Positions 25,932 to 34,413 of a stretch of DNA of 64,000 bases are shown here, piece by piece. Position numbers and translations under genes: made by a program. Origin of the DNA: Acidimicrobiaceae bacterium (GTDB taxonomy: Bacteria > Actinomycetota > Acidimicrobiia > Acidimicrobiales > RAAP-2); contig PLRX01000036.1 of the NCBI GenBank assembly GCA_003164095.1, positions 1-64,000 on the forward strand, written 5' to 3'. How positions within the stretch are numbered: position 1 is the stretch's first letter; each line of letters starts with the position of its first letter. Under the pieces are notes generated by a model. It saw only the letters and a list, made by a program, of their open reading frames with translations. It was not told where the DNA came from and did no database searches.

Positions 25932-26603
25932 TCAGTGGAGCAGTGACAGCACCAGTAGTCCCTGGGCGAGGTGGTAGGTCACGTGCACGGCCACGTTGCC
26001 GTGGGGCAGCGGTCGCACGAAGCGGTTGACGGCCAGGATCGTGTCGGACCCCACGAAGAGCGCGGCGCCGGCCAGCGCCATCGGCACACCCACGTTGGCC
26101 GCCAGCACGGCCATGGTGAGGATCACGACCAGGTAGACGGCGACGGGGGGCACGAGCGCGCGTTGCCCGTCCCGCACGAGGGCGCGGAAGATGAGCGTGG
26201 CGGGTGCCACCCCGTAGGCGACGGCGACGACGGCCGCCACCACCAGACCGGTCGTCGAGAATGCGAAGGGTGGCGCCCCCGGGGGCGACGGCGGCTGGAG
26301 CAGGCCGCCGATGTAGAGCAGGTGACCGACCAGGAACGCTCCCAGGCCTGCCACGAACAGGTCGCGGGGCAGCATCAACAGGACGTCGCCCGCCAGGCAG
26401 AGCACCAGGGCGGCCACGAACCACCACTTCCGGTCGACCAGGTCGGTGTGGTGGTCCGGCAGCACCGCACAGGCTGCGGTGAGTGCGACGAGCACGCCCG
26501 GCTTGGCCAGGTACTCGAGGCGAGCGTCGTCCCGGGCGACGGCCACCCAGTCGACGAATGCCACCCCCGCCGCCATTGCCATGAGCGTCCAGAAGGCGAT
26601 CAC
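25932..26603 (-). CDS. YhhN-type lysoplasmalogenase-like membrane protein
   Basis: The 223 residues form about eight membrane helices. EYLAKPGVLVAL, the acidic LAGDVLLMLP and the late GSDTILAVNRF are the hallmark motifs of the YhhN/TMEM86 family, which hydrolyses lysoplasmalogens. Enzyme activity in bacteria is poorly tested. The track ORF is much longer (27587); GTG 26603 is chosen because a TAGCGT box lies 7 nt upstream and the membrane core starts there. It is divergent from the SepX/GlpR-like gene. Confidence 0.8.
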   Translation of the reverse strand: MIAFWTLMAMAAGVAFVDWVAVARDDARLEYLAKPGVLVALTAACAVLPDHHTDLVDRKWWFVAALVLCLAGDVLLMLPRDLFVAGLGAFLVGHLLYIGGLLQPPSPPGAPPFAFSTTGLVVAAVVAVAYGVAPATLIFRALVRDGQRALVPPVAVYLVVILTMAVLAANVGVPMALAGAALFVGSDTILAVNRFVRPLPHGNVAVHVTYHLAQGLLVLSLLH

Positions 26604-26610
26604 CCGGACG

Positions 26611-26616
26611 ACGCTA
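26611..26616 (-). promoter_or_regulatory. -10 box TAGCGT for the YhhN gene
   Basis: On the minus strand TAGCGT ends 7 nt before GTG 26603. Confidence 0.45.
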
Positions 26617-26708
26617 GTTCCGTGGTGGAGCCACCACGCTGAGCATCCACCACTGCGGAATTCGTCGTCTGTAGTTTTTCTGCTGGTAACAGGTCGGTCG
26701 AGGAGCTG

Positions 26709-27497
26709 ATGCCTGTGGTGCTCGTGATCATCATCGTGGCGGCCTGGGTCGTCATCCTGGGCCCGAACCTTCTCAAGCGCCGCGCCCGCAGCGGTGGCAA
26801 CCAGTCGATCACGCACTTCCACTACCAGCTGCGCGTCCTCGAGCAGCGCGCCCCCGAGCCGATCGTCGCCCCCGCCTACCGGCTGCGGGCGGTCGACGGG
26901 AGCGGTACCCCGACCTCCATCCACTATCCGAACGACGGGCGTCCCCCGGTGCTCACGGTGGTGGGGGCGAAGGAGCTCCCCCGGCCGGCACTGGCCTTCC
27001 TGGGTGATCCCGAGCCCGAGGTCACCGCGCCGCTGGCCGAACCGCCCGTCGAACACCCGCGCCCGGTCCGGCAGGACAGCGGCGTCCACGGGTACGCCGA
27101 GTCCCGCACAGATGCCTACGGGCGTGAGCACCGCTCCTACGACCCGCCGGTGGAGCTCGACCACGGACACCGCACCACCGAGTCGTTCACCCGCGCCCAG
27201 GCTCGGCGCCGCCGTCGCGACACGCTGGCCGTGCTCGCCGCCGTCTTCTGTGTGACCGCGCTGGCCGGCCTGGTCACCGGCTCGACGGTGGCGTGGGCCA
27301 TGGCCGGCCTCGACGGCGTCGCACTGGCCGCGTATGTCGCACTCCTCGTGCACCTGCGCCGCATGGCACTCGAGCGCGAGCTGAAGCTCCGCTACCTCGA
27401 CCCCTCTGCCGGTCGCCCGGCCCGGGCCGACGGGCCACCGACCTACAGCAGTGGTCGCTACGCCCACCCGTCGAGCCAGCACGCCGTCGCCCACTGA
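26709..27497 (+). CDS. Membrane protein resembling actinobacterial SepX/GlpR
   Basis: The 262 residues have an N-terminal membrane helix VLVIIIVAAWVVILGPNLLKRR, a long charged Pro-rich region, then two close helices (TLAVLAAVFCVTALAGLVTG and VAWAMAGLDGVALAAYVALLV) and a basic tail. The pattern of one N-terminal helix, a conserved basic stretch with SITHFHYQLRVLE, and a helix pair near the C-terminus resembles SepX (Streptomyces) and GlpR (Corynebacterium), divisome-linked proteins. The link is by architecture and short motifs only; no glp/moeA gene is adjacent. GAGGAGCTG precedes ATG 26709. Confidence 0.5.
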   Translation: MPVVLVIIIVAAWVVILGPNLLKRRARSGGNQSITHFHYQLRVLEQRAPEPIVAPAYRLRAVDGSGTPTSIHYPNDGRPPVLTVVGAKELPRPALAFLGDPEPEVTAPLAEPPVEHPRPVRQDSGVHGYAESRTDAYGREHRSYDPPVELDHGHRTTESFTRAQARRRRRDTLAVLAAVFCVTALAGLVTGSTVAWAMAGLDGVALAAYVALLVHLRRMALERELKLRYLDPSAGRPARADGPPTYSSGRYAHPSSQHAVAH

Positions 27498-27547
27498 GGC
27501 GGGGCAGCGCGGCCGTCCGCACCCGGGCATCGGACTGCACGCAGGGG

Positions 27548-27553
27548 TAGGGT
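27548..27553 (+). promoter_or_regulatory. -10 box TAGGGT
   Basis: TAGGGT ends 5 nt before ATG 27559, the start used for the diiron protein. Confidence 0.4.
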
Positions 27554-27558
27554 TTCGC

Positions 27559-28257
27559 ATGACCCACGACACCCGTGCCGATGCCACCGACCCGCAGGCC
27601 CGACTGGCCGACGCGGTCGCCTCCAGCCTCGATGGGCGCCTGCTGCTGACCCACCCCTTCTACCGACGGTGGGAAGCGGGCGAGCTCGAGTCCCAGGAGC
27701 TGGCCGAGTACGCGGTCCACTACCGGGCCTTCGAGGCCGTGCTGCCCACGGTGCTGTCCGACGTGGCCGACCGTCTGGCCACCGACGGCCGGACGGCCGC
27801 CACCGACCTGGTCGGCCGCAACCTGGCCGACGAGCTGGGCAGCCCGCGCCCGCACCTCGAGCTCTTCGACGAGTTCGCCGGCGCCCTGCCCGACCGGGCG
27901 GTGGCCACCTCCCCCGGCCCGGCCGCCACGGCGTTGGCCGAGACGTACCGGACGCTGGCCGAGGAGTCGCCGGCCGCTGCCGTCGCCGGACTCGCCGCCT
28001 ACGAGACCCAGGCCGCGGCCATCGCCGCCACCAAGGGCGACGGGCTGCGCCGCTGGTACGGCATGGATGCAGCAGGCACCGCGTTCTGGGACGTGCACGC
28101 CACCATGGACGCCGACCACGGCGACTGGGCGGTCGAGGCCCTGGCGCTGATGGATGCCGACCCGGACGTGGTGGCCGACGCCGCACGGCGGGCCGCTGAC
28201 GCCTGGTGGGCGTTGCTCGACGAGCGCGAGGCGGAGGCGCCGGTAGGCGTCGCCTGA
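27559..28257 (+). CDS. Heme-oxygenase-fold diiron protein (CADD/TenA-like)
   Basis: The 232 residues match the HDO family (CADD, BesC, UndA). HPFYRRWEAGEL starts helix 1. The metal-ligand set is visible as DELGS...H in the first pair, YETQ in the middle, and WDVHATMDADHGDW (His, Asp, His) near the end. Known members cleave or rearrange substrates with O2; CADD makes para-aminobenzoate from its own Tyr. The substrate here is unknown. The track start at 27451 overlaps the upstream gene; ATG 27559 has a -10 box just before it. The small membrane gene follows after 21 nt. Confidence 0.75.
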   Translation: MTHDTRADATDPQARLADAVASSLDGRLLLTHPFYRRWEAGELESQELAEYAVHYRAFEAVLPTVLSDVADRLATDGRTAATDLVGRNLADELGSPRPHLELFDEFAGALPDRAVATSPGPAATALAETYRTLAEESPAAAVAGLAAYETQAAAIAATKGDGLRRWYGMDAAGTAFWDVHATMDADHGDWAVEALALMDADPDVVADAARRAADAWWALLDEREAEAPVGVA

Positions 28258-28278
28258 GTCGCGGACGGTCTTCCTGCG

Positions 28279-28569
28279 GTGACCAACCGGCTGCTGCGGC
28301 CATCCGTCGGGGGGCGTGTGGTGCGGTCGATCGGCCTGCTGATGGTCGCGGGAGGAGTGCTCACGCTCGCCGGTTCGCTCACCGTGCACGCGACCGGGAG
28401 GCAGGAGGTCGCCGGGATCGGTCTCGCCGTCATCATGACCGGCCTGATGGTCCTGCTCCTCGGCAACTACCTCCGTCACGCCTCCGAACGGACGCGGGAG
28501 GGCCCCGGTCCGGCTCAGCCCAGCTCGGTGCCGACCACCGAGACGAACGAGACCATCTCGCCCGGGTAA
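28279..28569 (+). CDS. Small two-helix membrane protein (96 aa)
   Basis: GTG 28279 opens 96 residues with two predicted helices (SIGLLMVAGGVLTLAGSLTV and VAGIGLAVIMTGLMVLLLGNYL), an Arg-rich hinge and a Pro/Thr-rich tail. It lies 21 nt after the diiron gene and its last 55 nt overlap the 3' end of the convergent thiolase gene. Function unknown; codon usage and hydrophobicity support translation. Confidence 0.5.
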   Translation: MTNRLLRPSVGGRVVRSIGLLMVAGGVLTLAGSLTVHATGRQEVAGIGLAVIMTGLMVLLLGNYLRHASERTREGPGPAQPSSVPTTETNETISPG

Positions 28570-29705
28570 CCGCCGAGGTTGTGGGTGAGCGCCAACTTCT
28601 TGTCCGTCTGGATCTGGCGCTCGGGCGTGGCCTCACCACGGAGCTGCAGCCACGCCTCGAAGAACATCCGCAGGCCCGAGGCGCCCACCGGGTGCCCGAA
28701 GCTCTTGAGGCCACCGTCCGGGTTGACGGGCAGCGCGCCGTCACGGTCGAACGTGCCAGCCAGCACCTCCTTCCACGCAGTTCCGCGTGCGGCGAATCCG
28801 AGGTCCTCCATCAGGACCAGCTCGGTCGGGGTGAAGCAGTCGTGGACCTCGGCCATGGCGAACTCGTTGCGCGGGTCGGTGATGCCGGCCTGGGCGTAGG
28901 CATCCTGGGCCGCCGTCGCGCACTCGGGGAACCACGTGTAGTCGTACTCGGGGTCGATGAGTCCCGCACCGCTGCCCGCGGCGAACGACAGCGCCTTGAT
29001 GTAGATCGGCTTGTCCGTGTACTTGAGGGCGTCCTCCGCCCGCACCACGATGGCTGCGGCGGCGCCGTCGGCCACGCCTGCACAGTCGAACACGCCGAGC
29101 CGGCCGGCCACCCGGGGTGAGGCGCAGATGGTCTCGGTGGAGACCTCCTTGCGGAACTGGGCCCGGGGGTTGCGGGCACCGTTCTGGTGGTTCTTCCACG
29201 AGATGCGGGCGAGCACCTCGGTGAGCTCGTCCTCGCCGACGCCGTACTTCTTGCCGTAGGCCGGGGCCACCATCGAGAACATGGCCGCCGCCGTGAGCGT
29301 GCGGGCCGTGCCGTCGTTCGGGATGGGGAAGGCGTTGAGCCCCTGGTACCCGGAGTCCTTCACCTTTTCCGCGCCCACGGCCATGGCGATGTCGTAGGCA
29401 CCGGAGGCCACGGCGTAGGCCGCGGCCCGCAGCGCCTCGGACCCGGTGGTGCAGTAGTTCTCGACCCTGGTGACCGGCTTGCCCTGGAGCTGCAGCGGCC
29501 GGGCCAGGGTGATGCCGCTCATGCCGGACTGGGCGGTGCCGAACCAGTAGGCATCGATCTCGTCCTTGGTCAGCCCGGCCGAGGCGAACGTCTCCTCGGC
29601 GGCGTCGACGATGAGGTCGTCGAGGCTCTTGTCCCAGTGCTCGGCAAAGCGGGTGCACCCCATGCCGATGATCGCCACCCGGTCCTTGATCCCATGCGAA
29701 GCCAT
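28515..29705 (-). CDS. Thiolase / lipid-transfer-type acetyltransferase
   Basis: The 396 residues carry the nucleophile Cys in ENYCTTGSEAL, an HDCFTPTE motif and the C-terminal GHPVGASG catalytic His region, typical of SCPx/Ltp-type thiolases. Members with a partner DUF35 protein act as thiolases or retro-aldolases on steroid side-chain CoA esters. The adjacent upstream gene encodes a protein with such an OB-fold domain, fitting that partnership. ATG 29705 follows AAGGAG 4 nt away. The two genes form an operon with a 64-nt gap. Confidence 0.9.
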   Translation of the reverse strand: MASHGIKDRVAIIGMGCTRFAEHWDKSLDDLIVDAAEETFASAGLTKDEIDAYWFGTAQSGMSGITLARPLQLQGKPVTRVENYCTTGSEALRAAAYAVASGAYDIAMAVGAEKVKDSGYQGLNAFPIPNDGTARTLTAAAMFSMVAPAYGKKYGVGEDELTEVLARISWKNHQNGARNPRAQFRKEVSTETICASPRVAGRLGVFDCAGVADGAAAAIVVRAEDALKYTDKPIYIKALSFAAGSGAGLIDPEYDYTWFPECATAAQDAYAQAGITDPRNEFAMAEVHDCFTPTELVLMEDLGFAARGTAWKEVLAGTFDRDGALPVNPDGGLKSFGHPVGASGLRMFFEAWLQLRGEATPERQIQTDKKLALTHNLGGYPGEMVSFVSVVGTELG

Positions 29706-29769
29706 TGCTCTCCTTGGAGGTGTGTGCAGCTGTGGTGTCCCGGGCGGGGTGCCCGGGACGGTGCGGTGG

Positions 29770-31200
29770 TCAGCCGGCCGTGGCAGTGCGCACGGGCGTG
29801 GCCTTCCAGAAGTAGTCGTGGATGCCGTCGGAGGTGTAAAGCTTGCGGAACGTCATCCGCACCCGGTCGCCGATGTCGACGGTGTCGGGGTCGACGTCGG
29901 TGAGCTCCACCGGGAACCGGCCGCCTCCGTCGAAGTCGAGCACGGCGAAGACGATGGGCGGGCTGGGCGAATACGCCAGCCGGTCGATCGTGTAGGTGGC
30001 GATGGTCGCCTCGGCGTCCGCCCGGTCGACCGGCACCATGTCGTCGACTGCGCCGCCCTGCATCGACACCCGAGACGGCGGCAGGTGGACCGCACCCGAC
30101 GTGCGGTCCTGGGACCCGACGAAGCCGAACTTCCAGTCCTCGTTGCGCCAGGCGGCCGAGGACGACACCCGCTGGGGCTCGGGGCGGCGGGGCGGCTCGG
30201 GTGTGACCATGCCCCGCCAGGTGAGGAACTTGCCGTACGGGAGGTCGGCGCCGGCGGCGACCTGGTCGGCCACCGGGTCGGTGGGGGACCAGTCGGCGAG
30301 GGCCCCGGTCGTGCGGAACACGAGGACGTCGGCCCCGTCGGCCAACGACACCACGGCCACGACCTCGCCCGGTGCGGACTGCTCGAGGAGCGAGGCGAGC
30401 ACCAGGCCGGCGTGGGCGGCACCGGTCTGTCCGACGGTGGTCGACAGGTCGTCGGCGAGCGCGCCGTCGCGTACGCCGAGCTTTCGACCGAGGGCCTTGG
30501 CGGCCCGTCCGTGCATTCCGGTCACGACGACGCGGTCGACCTCCTCGGCAGTCACACCTGCCGCCTTCAGTCCCGACTGCCAGGCGTCGGCGCCGAGCGG
30601 CACGTACCGCGTCTCGCCGAAGCGCTCCTCCCATGTGCGCGAGCGCCGGTCGCCGGGCGTGCGCCAGCGGTCGAGGAACTCGTCGGTGACCGAGGCCCCG
30701 CCCAGGAACTCGGCGATGACGGGGGTACCAGGTGCGTCGTCGCCGACCAGGACGGCGGCGGCGCCGTCGCCACCGGCCGCCTCGTCGCCCGAGGTCGGCA
30801 GGCCGTCGCGCAGGTCGGCCACCACCACCAGGGTGGTGCCGGACCCGGTGGCGTCGAGGGCCGAGCGCAGGGCACCGGGACCCGAGCGCAGGGCACCGCC
30901 GAAGTCGAAGGCGGCCACCTCGGCAGGCTGGCGCAGTGCCGCGTGGAGGGTGGCGGCGTTGGTCTTGTCGAGGTAGGCCGGGGTGGCCGTGGCGAACCAC
31001 AGCGCGCCGGGGGCCGCTCCGGGGGCCGAGCGCAGCGCCCGGCGGGCGGCCTCGACACCCATGGTCGTGGTGTCCTCGTCGTGGGAGGCGACCGAGCGGG
31101 CGCCCTTGCCCCCGCCGCTGCCGAACACCTTGGCGACCTCGGCCCGCTGCAGGCGGCGGTAGGGGACGTAGCCGGCGATGCCGACGATGCCGCGGGTCAT
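29770..31200 (-). CDS. HMG-CoA-synthase-like protein fused to an OB-fold (DUF35) domain
   Basis: The 476 residues start with MTRGIVGIAGYVPYRRL, the N-terminus of ketoacyl-synthase-III/HMGCS-like proteins, and end with a domain of about 130 residues (LPYGKFLTW... to ...GIHDYFWKATPV) typical of DUF35/OB-fold partners of thiolases. In the position of the usual active-site Cys the chain reads AFDFGGALRSGPGAL, so the acyl-transfer Cys is missing and the first domain may be structural or regulatory. ATG 31200 is chosen over the longer track start at 31347. A short upstream frame (MEQQQPTGSRA) ends in an ATGA overlap with this start. Confidence 0.75.
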   Translation of the reverse strand: MTRGIVGIAGYVPYRRLQRAEVAKVFGSGGGKGARSVASHDEDTTTMGVEAARRALRSAPGAAPGALWFATATPAYLDKTNAATLHAALRQPAEVAAFDFGGALRSGPGALRSALDATGSGTTLVVVADLRDGLPTSGDEAAGGDGAAAVLVGDDAPGTPVIAEFLGGASVTDEFLDRWRTPGDRRSRTWEERFGETRYVPLGADAWQSGLKAAGVTAEEVDRVVVTGMHGRAAKALGRKLGVRDGALADDLSTTVGQTGAAHAGLVLASLLEQSAPGEVVAVVSLADGADVLVFRTTGALADWSPTDPVADQVAAGADLPYGKFLTWRGMVTPEPPRRPEPQRVSSSAAWRNEDWKFGFVGSQDRTSGAVHLPPSRVSMQGGAVDDMVPVDRADAEATIATYTIDRLAYSPSPPIVFAVLDFDGGGRFPVELTDVDPDTVDIGDRVRMTFRKLYTSDGIHDYFWKATPVRTATAG

Positions 31201-31365
31201 GCCCGGGATCCGGTGGGCTGCTGCTGCTCCATGGGGTGGTGGTCCCTTCGTCGTGATGTCGGGGCGGGCCGGTGCCGGGGCGAGGCCCCGGCAGACGAGC
31301 GGCACGGACCGCTGGCTGCGGACCGCTGGCCCCGTCTGTCCGCCCATTCTATGATGGCAACAGTA

Positions 31366-31403
31366 TCTGACGGTCAGTCAGGTAACATCTGACGGACAAT
31401 CAG
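31366..31403. promoter_or_regulatory. Two 16-bp operator repeats with 22-bp period
   Basis: TCTGACGGTCAGTCAG (31366-31381) and TCTGACGGACAATCAG (31388-31403) differ at two positions and are spaced two helical turns apart. They lie between the divergent HMGCS-like and acyl-CoA dehydrogenase genes and overlap a TAACAT -10-like box. They are probably the binding sites of a TetR-type repressor controlling both arms. The repressor gene is not identified. Confidence 0.65.
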
Positions 31404-31450
31404 ATCACACCGACGGCACCCGCCGTACCGCAGAGGATGGAGGCCAGGCC

Positions 31451-32632
31451 ATGGACTTCGAGTTCACCCCCGAGCAGCTCGAGTTCGTCAAGGACGTGGA
31501 GCAGTTCCTGGACGACAACTACGACCCCGAGGTCTTCGACGTCACCCGGGAGAACATGGCCCAGATCGTCGACACGCCGAAGCGTCGTGCCTTCATGGCC
31601 AAGCTGGGCGAGCAGGGCTGGCTCGGCATCACCTGGCCCGAGGAGTACGGCGGTAAGGACGGCGACGGGGTCTACGAGTACCTGCTCAACGAGGCGCTGG
31701 CCGCCCGTGGCGGGCCGCAGATCGGCAAGGGCGTCGGCATCATCGGCAAGACCATCATCAGCCACGGCAGCGAGACGCTGAAGGCCGAGTTCCTGCCCAA
31801 GATCCTCAAGAACGAGGTCGAGTTCGCGGTCGGCTACTCCGAGCCCAACGCCGGATCGGACGCCGCCTCGATGCAACTCAAGGCCACCAAGGTCGACGGC
31901 GGGTGGATGCTCAACGGTCAGAAGACCTGGACGACGTCGGCGCACTTCGCCGACTGGTACTGGGTGGGCGCCCGCACCGACACGGACGCGCCGAAGCACA
32001 ACGGGATCACGCTGTTCCTGGTGCCGATGAACCACCCGAACATCACCATCAAGGCCATCTGGACGATGGGCGACGAGCGGACCAACGAGGTCTACCTCGA
32101 CGACGTCTTCGTGCCCGACGACTACGTGGTCGGCGAGCTCAACCGGGGCTTCCAGTACATCTCCGAGGCTCTCGACCTGGAGCGGTTCACCCTGTTCACG
32201 TACTCGCCCACAGCTCAGCGTCTCGACCTGCTGACCGAGTACGTCAAGGGGGCCACCCGGGACGGCCAGCCCATGAAGGACGACCCGGTGGTGCGCTCCA
32301 AGGTCGCCAACCTCCACACGGAGGCCGAGGTGGCCCGCGTGCTCGGGCTGAAGTTCGTGGCGGCCTCGACCGCCGGCGGCGCCCCGCCCACCACGCAGGC
32401 CTCGGAGTACAAGCTGTTCACCACCGAGTTCTCGCGTCGCCTGGCCAACGCCTCAATGGACCTCGCCGGCCCCGGCGGTCAGCTGCGTGTGCACACCGAG
32501 GAGGCGCCGATGGCCGGTCGCTCCGAGTCGACCTACCGCTACACGGTGATCGACACCATCGGTGGCGGCTCGTCCGAGGTCCAGAAGAACATCCTGGCCC
32601 GCCGCAAGCTCGGACTGCCCAAGAACTTCTGA
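31451..32632 (+). CDS. Acyl-CoA dehydrogenase (FadE29/ChsE-like)
   Basis: FAD enzyme introducing the alpha-beta double bond into an acyl-CoA. The 393 residues show GWLGITWPEEYGG, GYSEPNAGSDAAS (FAD/substrate loop), NGQKTWTTSAH and the C-terminal GGGSSEVQKNILARR. The Glu expected before that motif in homomeric medium-chain enzymes is absent, as in subunits of heteromeric steroid-type dehydrogenases. The second dehydrogenase five genes down (34960) is a likely partner. ATG 31451 has GGAGG upstream. First gene of the rightward operon. Confidence 0.9.
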   Translation: MDFEFTPEQLEFVKDVEQFLDDNYDPEVFDVTRENMAQIVDTPKRRAFMAKLGEQGWLGITWPEEYGGKDGDGVYEYLLNEALAARGGPQIGKGVGIIGKTIISHGSETLKAEFLPKILKNEVEFAVGYSEPNAGSDAASMQLKATKVDGGWMLNGQKTWTTSAHFADWYWVGARTDTDAPKHNGITLFLVPMNHPNITIKAIWTMGDERTNEVYLDDVFVPDDYVVGELNRGFQYISEALDLERFTLFTYSPTAQRLDLLTEYVKGATRDGQPMKDDPVVRSKVANLHTEAEVARVLGLKFVAASTAGGAPPTTQASEYKLFTTEFSRRLANASMDLAGPGGQLRVHTEEAPMAGRSESTYRYTVIDTIGGGSSEVQKNILARRKLGLPKNF

Positions 32633-32644
32633 GGCCTGCCGAAC

Positions 32645-33889
32645 GTGACCCCGATGCCCACCTCCTCTACCGCCGCGCCCACCCTGCCGCTCGAGCGGCG
32701 CGGGCCGACGGGGCCGCTCGACGGGGTCGTGGTGCTCGACCTGGCCACGTTCGGCCCGGCGGCGCGGTGCACCCGGATCCTGTCCGACTACGGGGCGACG
32801 GTCGTGAAGGTCGGGGCCGTGGCCGGCAGCGGGGTGGAGACCCACCGCACGCCCTACTACCTCTACAGCGGTGCACGGCACCTCCGACACGTCTCGTTCG
32901 ACCTCAAGGCACCCGCCGGCCGCGACGCCTTCCTCGCACTGGTGCGCGGGGCCGACGTCGTGGTCGAGAGCTTCCGACCGGGCGTGGTCGACCGGCTCGG
33001 CATCGGGTTCGAGGCGCTGCGCGCCGTGAACCCGCGGGTGATCCTGTGCTCGACCACCGGTTACGGCCAGGACGGCCCGCGGGCGGCGTGGGCCGGCCAC
33101 GACATCAACTACCTCGCGGTGGGTGGCTACCTCGGTGCCACCGAGCCTGCGGCCGACGGTGGGCCTCCGGTGTCCGGCGCGACGGTGGCCGACGCCGCGG
33201 GCGGTGGGATGCACGCGGCACTTGCCGTGATGGCCGCACTGATCGGGCGCAGGGCGGACGGGCCCGGGGTGCACCTCGACGTCTCCATCGCCGACGGTGT
33301 CCTGTGGCTCACCTCGCTGCCGGTGGACGAATACCTGGCGACGGGTGCGCCGGTCGGATTCGGCCACGACGTGATCAGCGGCAGGTACGCCTGCTACGAC
33401 ACCTACCGGTGCGCCGACGGCCGGTGGCTGGCGGTGGGCGCCATCGAGCCCAAGTTCTACGCCAACCTGTGCCGCTTGCTCGGGTGCGAGCAGTGGCTCG
33501 GCGTCCAGCGCGACGACGCCGTGCAGGACGCGGTCCGGGCCGACTTTGCCGCCGCGTTCGCCACCCGTGACCGCGACGCCTGGGTCGACGTGCTCGCCCC
33601 GGCCGACACCTGCGTGAGCCCGGTGCTGGACGCCGCCGCATTGGCCGGGGACGTCCAGTTCGCCTCACGGCGGGCCTTCGTCGAGGCCACCGTTCCCGTG
33701 AGGGCGCGTGGCGACGGTGTGCCGGCCACGTTCCGGCAGGTCGGCCCGGTGCTCGCCGGGATGGCCGGCGTGGGCGAGCCGGTCGAGGCCGGGGACCCGT
33801 CCCGGTCGGACGTCGAGGAGCTGTTGGGGGCCGCCGGCATCGCGGCCGGAGAGATCGCCGAGCTGCGGTCGGAAGGAGTGGTGGCATGA
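32645..33889 (+). CDS. Family III CoA-transferase / alpha-methylacyl-CoA racemase-like
   Basis: The 414 residues have the CaiB/BaiF fold: GPLDGVVVLDLATFGPAARCTRILSDYGA at the N-terminus, GHDINYLAV with the catalytic His region of racemases, and LDVSIADGVLWLTS. The GHDINY motif favours an alpha-methylacyl-CoA racemase over a CoA-transferase, fitting handling of branched side chains. GTG 32645 lies 12 nt after the dehydrogenase, and the stop overlaps the next ATG. Substrate not determined. Confidence 0.82.
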   Translation: MTPMPTSSTAAPTLPLERRGPTGPLDGVVVLDLATFGPAARCTRILSDYGATVVKVGAVAGSGVETHRTPYYLYSGARHLRHVSFDLKAPAGRDAFLALVRGADVVVESFRPGVVDRLGIGFEALRAVNPRVILCSTTGYGQDGPRAAWAGHDINYLAVGGYLGATEPAADGGPPVSGATVADAAGGGMHAALAVMAALIGRRADGPGVHLDVSIADGVLWLTSLPVDEYLATGAPVGFGHDVISGRYACYDTYRCADGRWLAVGAIEPKFYANLCRLLGCEQWLGVQRDDAVQDAVRADFAAAFATRDRDAWVDVLAPADTCVSPVLDAAALAGDVQFASRRAFVEATVPVRARGDGVPATFRQVGPVLAGMAGVGEPVEAGDPSRSDVEELLGAAGIAAGEIAELRSEGVVA

Positions 33890-34413
33890 GCGCCATCGGG
33901 ATCGACGACATCGAGGGACTCCTCGGCGTCGCACAGTACGAAGAGGTGGGGGAGTTTCCCGTCGAGCAGGGGTATGTCTGGACGACCTGCTCGTCGGTCG
34001 AGAACGGCAACCCGCTCTTCTGGGACCCGGAGGTGGCCGAGGAGGTGACCGGGGGCCCAATTGCTCCGCCGACCATGGTGTCGGTGTGGTTCCGCCCGCA
34101 CCACTGGGCGCCGAACCGTTCGACGCCCGGCCTGCCGCTGCAGATCCACTTCGACCTGAAGGAGGGACTCGGCCTGCCCGAGGCCGTGATGAGCGACAAC
34201 ACGATCGTCTTCTACGAGCCGGTACGTCCGGGCGACCTCCTGCGGACCAGCCAGATCCTGAAGTCTGTGAGCGACGAGAAGACGACGAAGCTCGGCACCG
34301 GCCGGTTCTGGGTGATCGACGTCGAGTATCACAACCAACGGGGCGACCTCGTCGCCGTGGAGAGCTATACCGGCTTCGGCTACCGCCGAGCCGGGACGGA
34401 GGAGGCATCGTGA
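33886..34413 (+). CDS. MaoC-type hydratase partner (FAS1-like N-domain)
   Basis: The 175 residues match the N-terminal hot-dog domain of MaoC dehydratases (YVWTTCSSVENGNPLFWDPEVA...GPIAPPTMVSVW). This half usually lacks the catalytic Asp-His and serves as the structural or substrate-binding partner, as ChsH2-N does in mycobacteria. ATGA overlap with the racemase and GTGA overlap with the next gene (34410) tie the three genes in tight translational coupling. Confidence 0.82.
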   Translation: MSAIGIDDIEGLLGVAQYEEVGEFPVEQGYVWTTCSSVENGNPLFWDPEVAEEVTGGPIAPPTMVSVWFRPHHWAPNRSTPGLPLQIHFDLKEGLGLPEAVMSDNTIVFYEPVRPGDLLRTSQILKSVSDEKTTKLGTGRFWVIDVEYHNQRGDLVAVESYTGFGYRRAGTEEAS

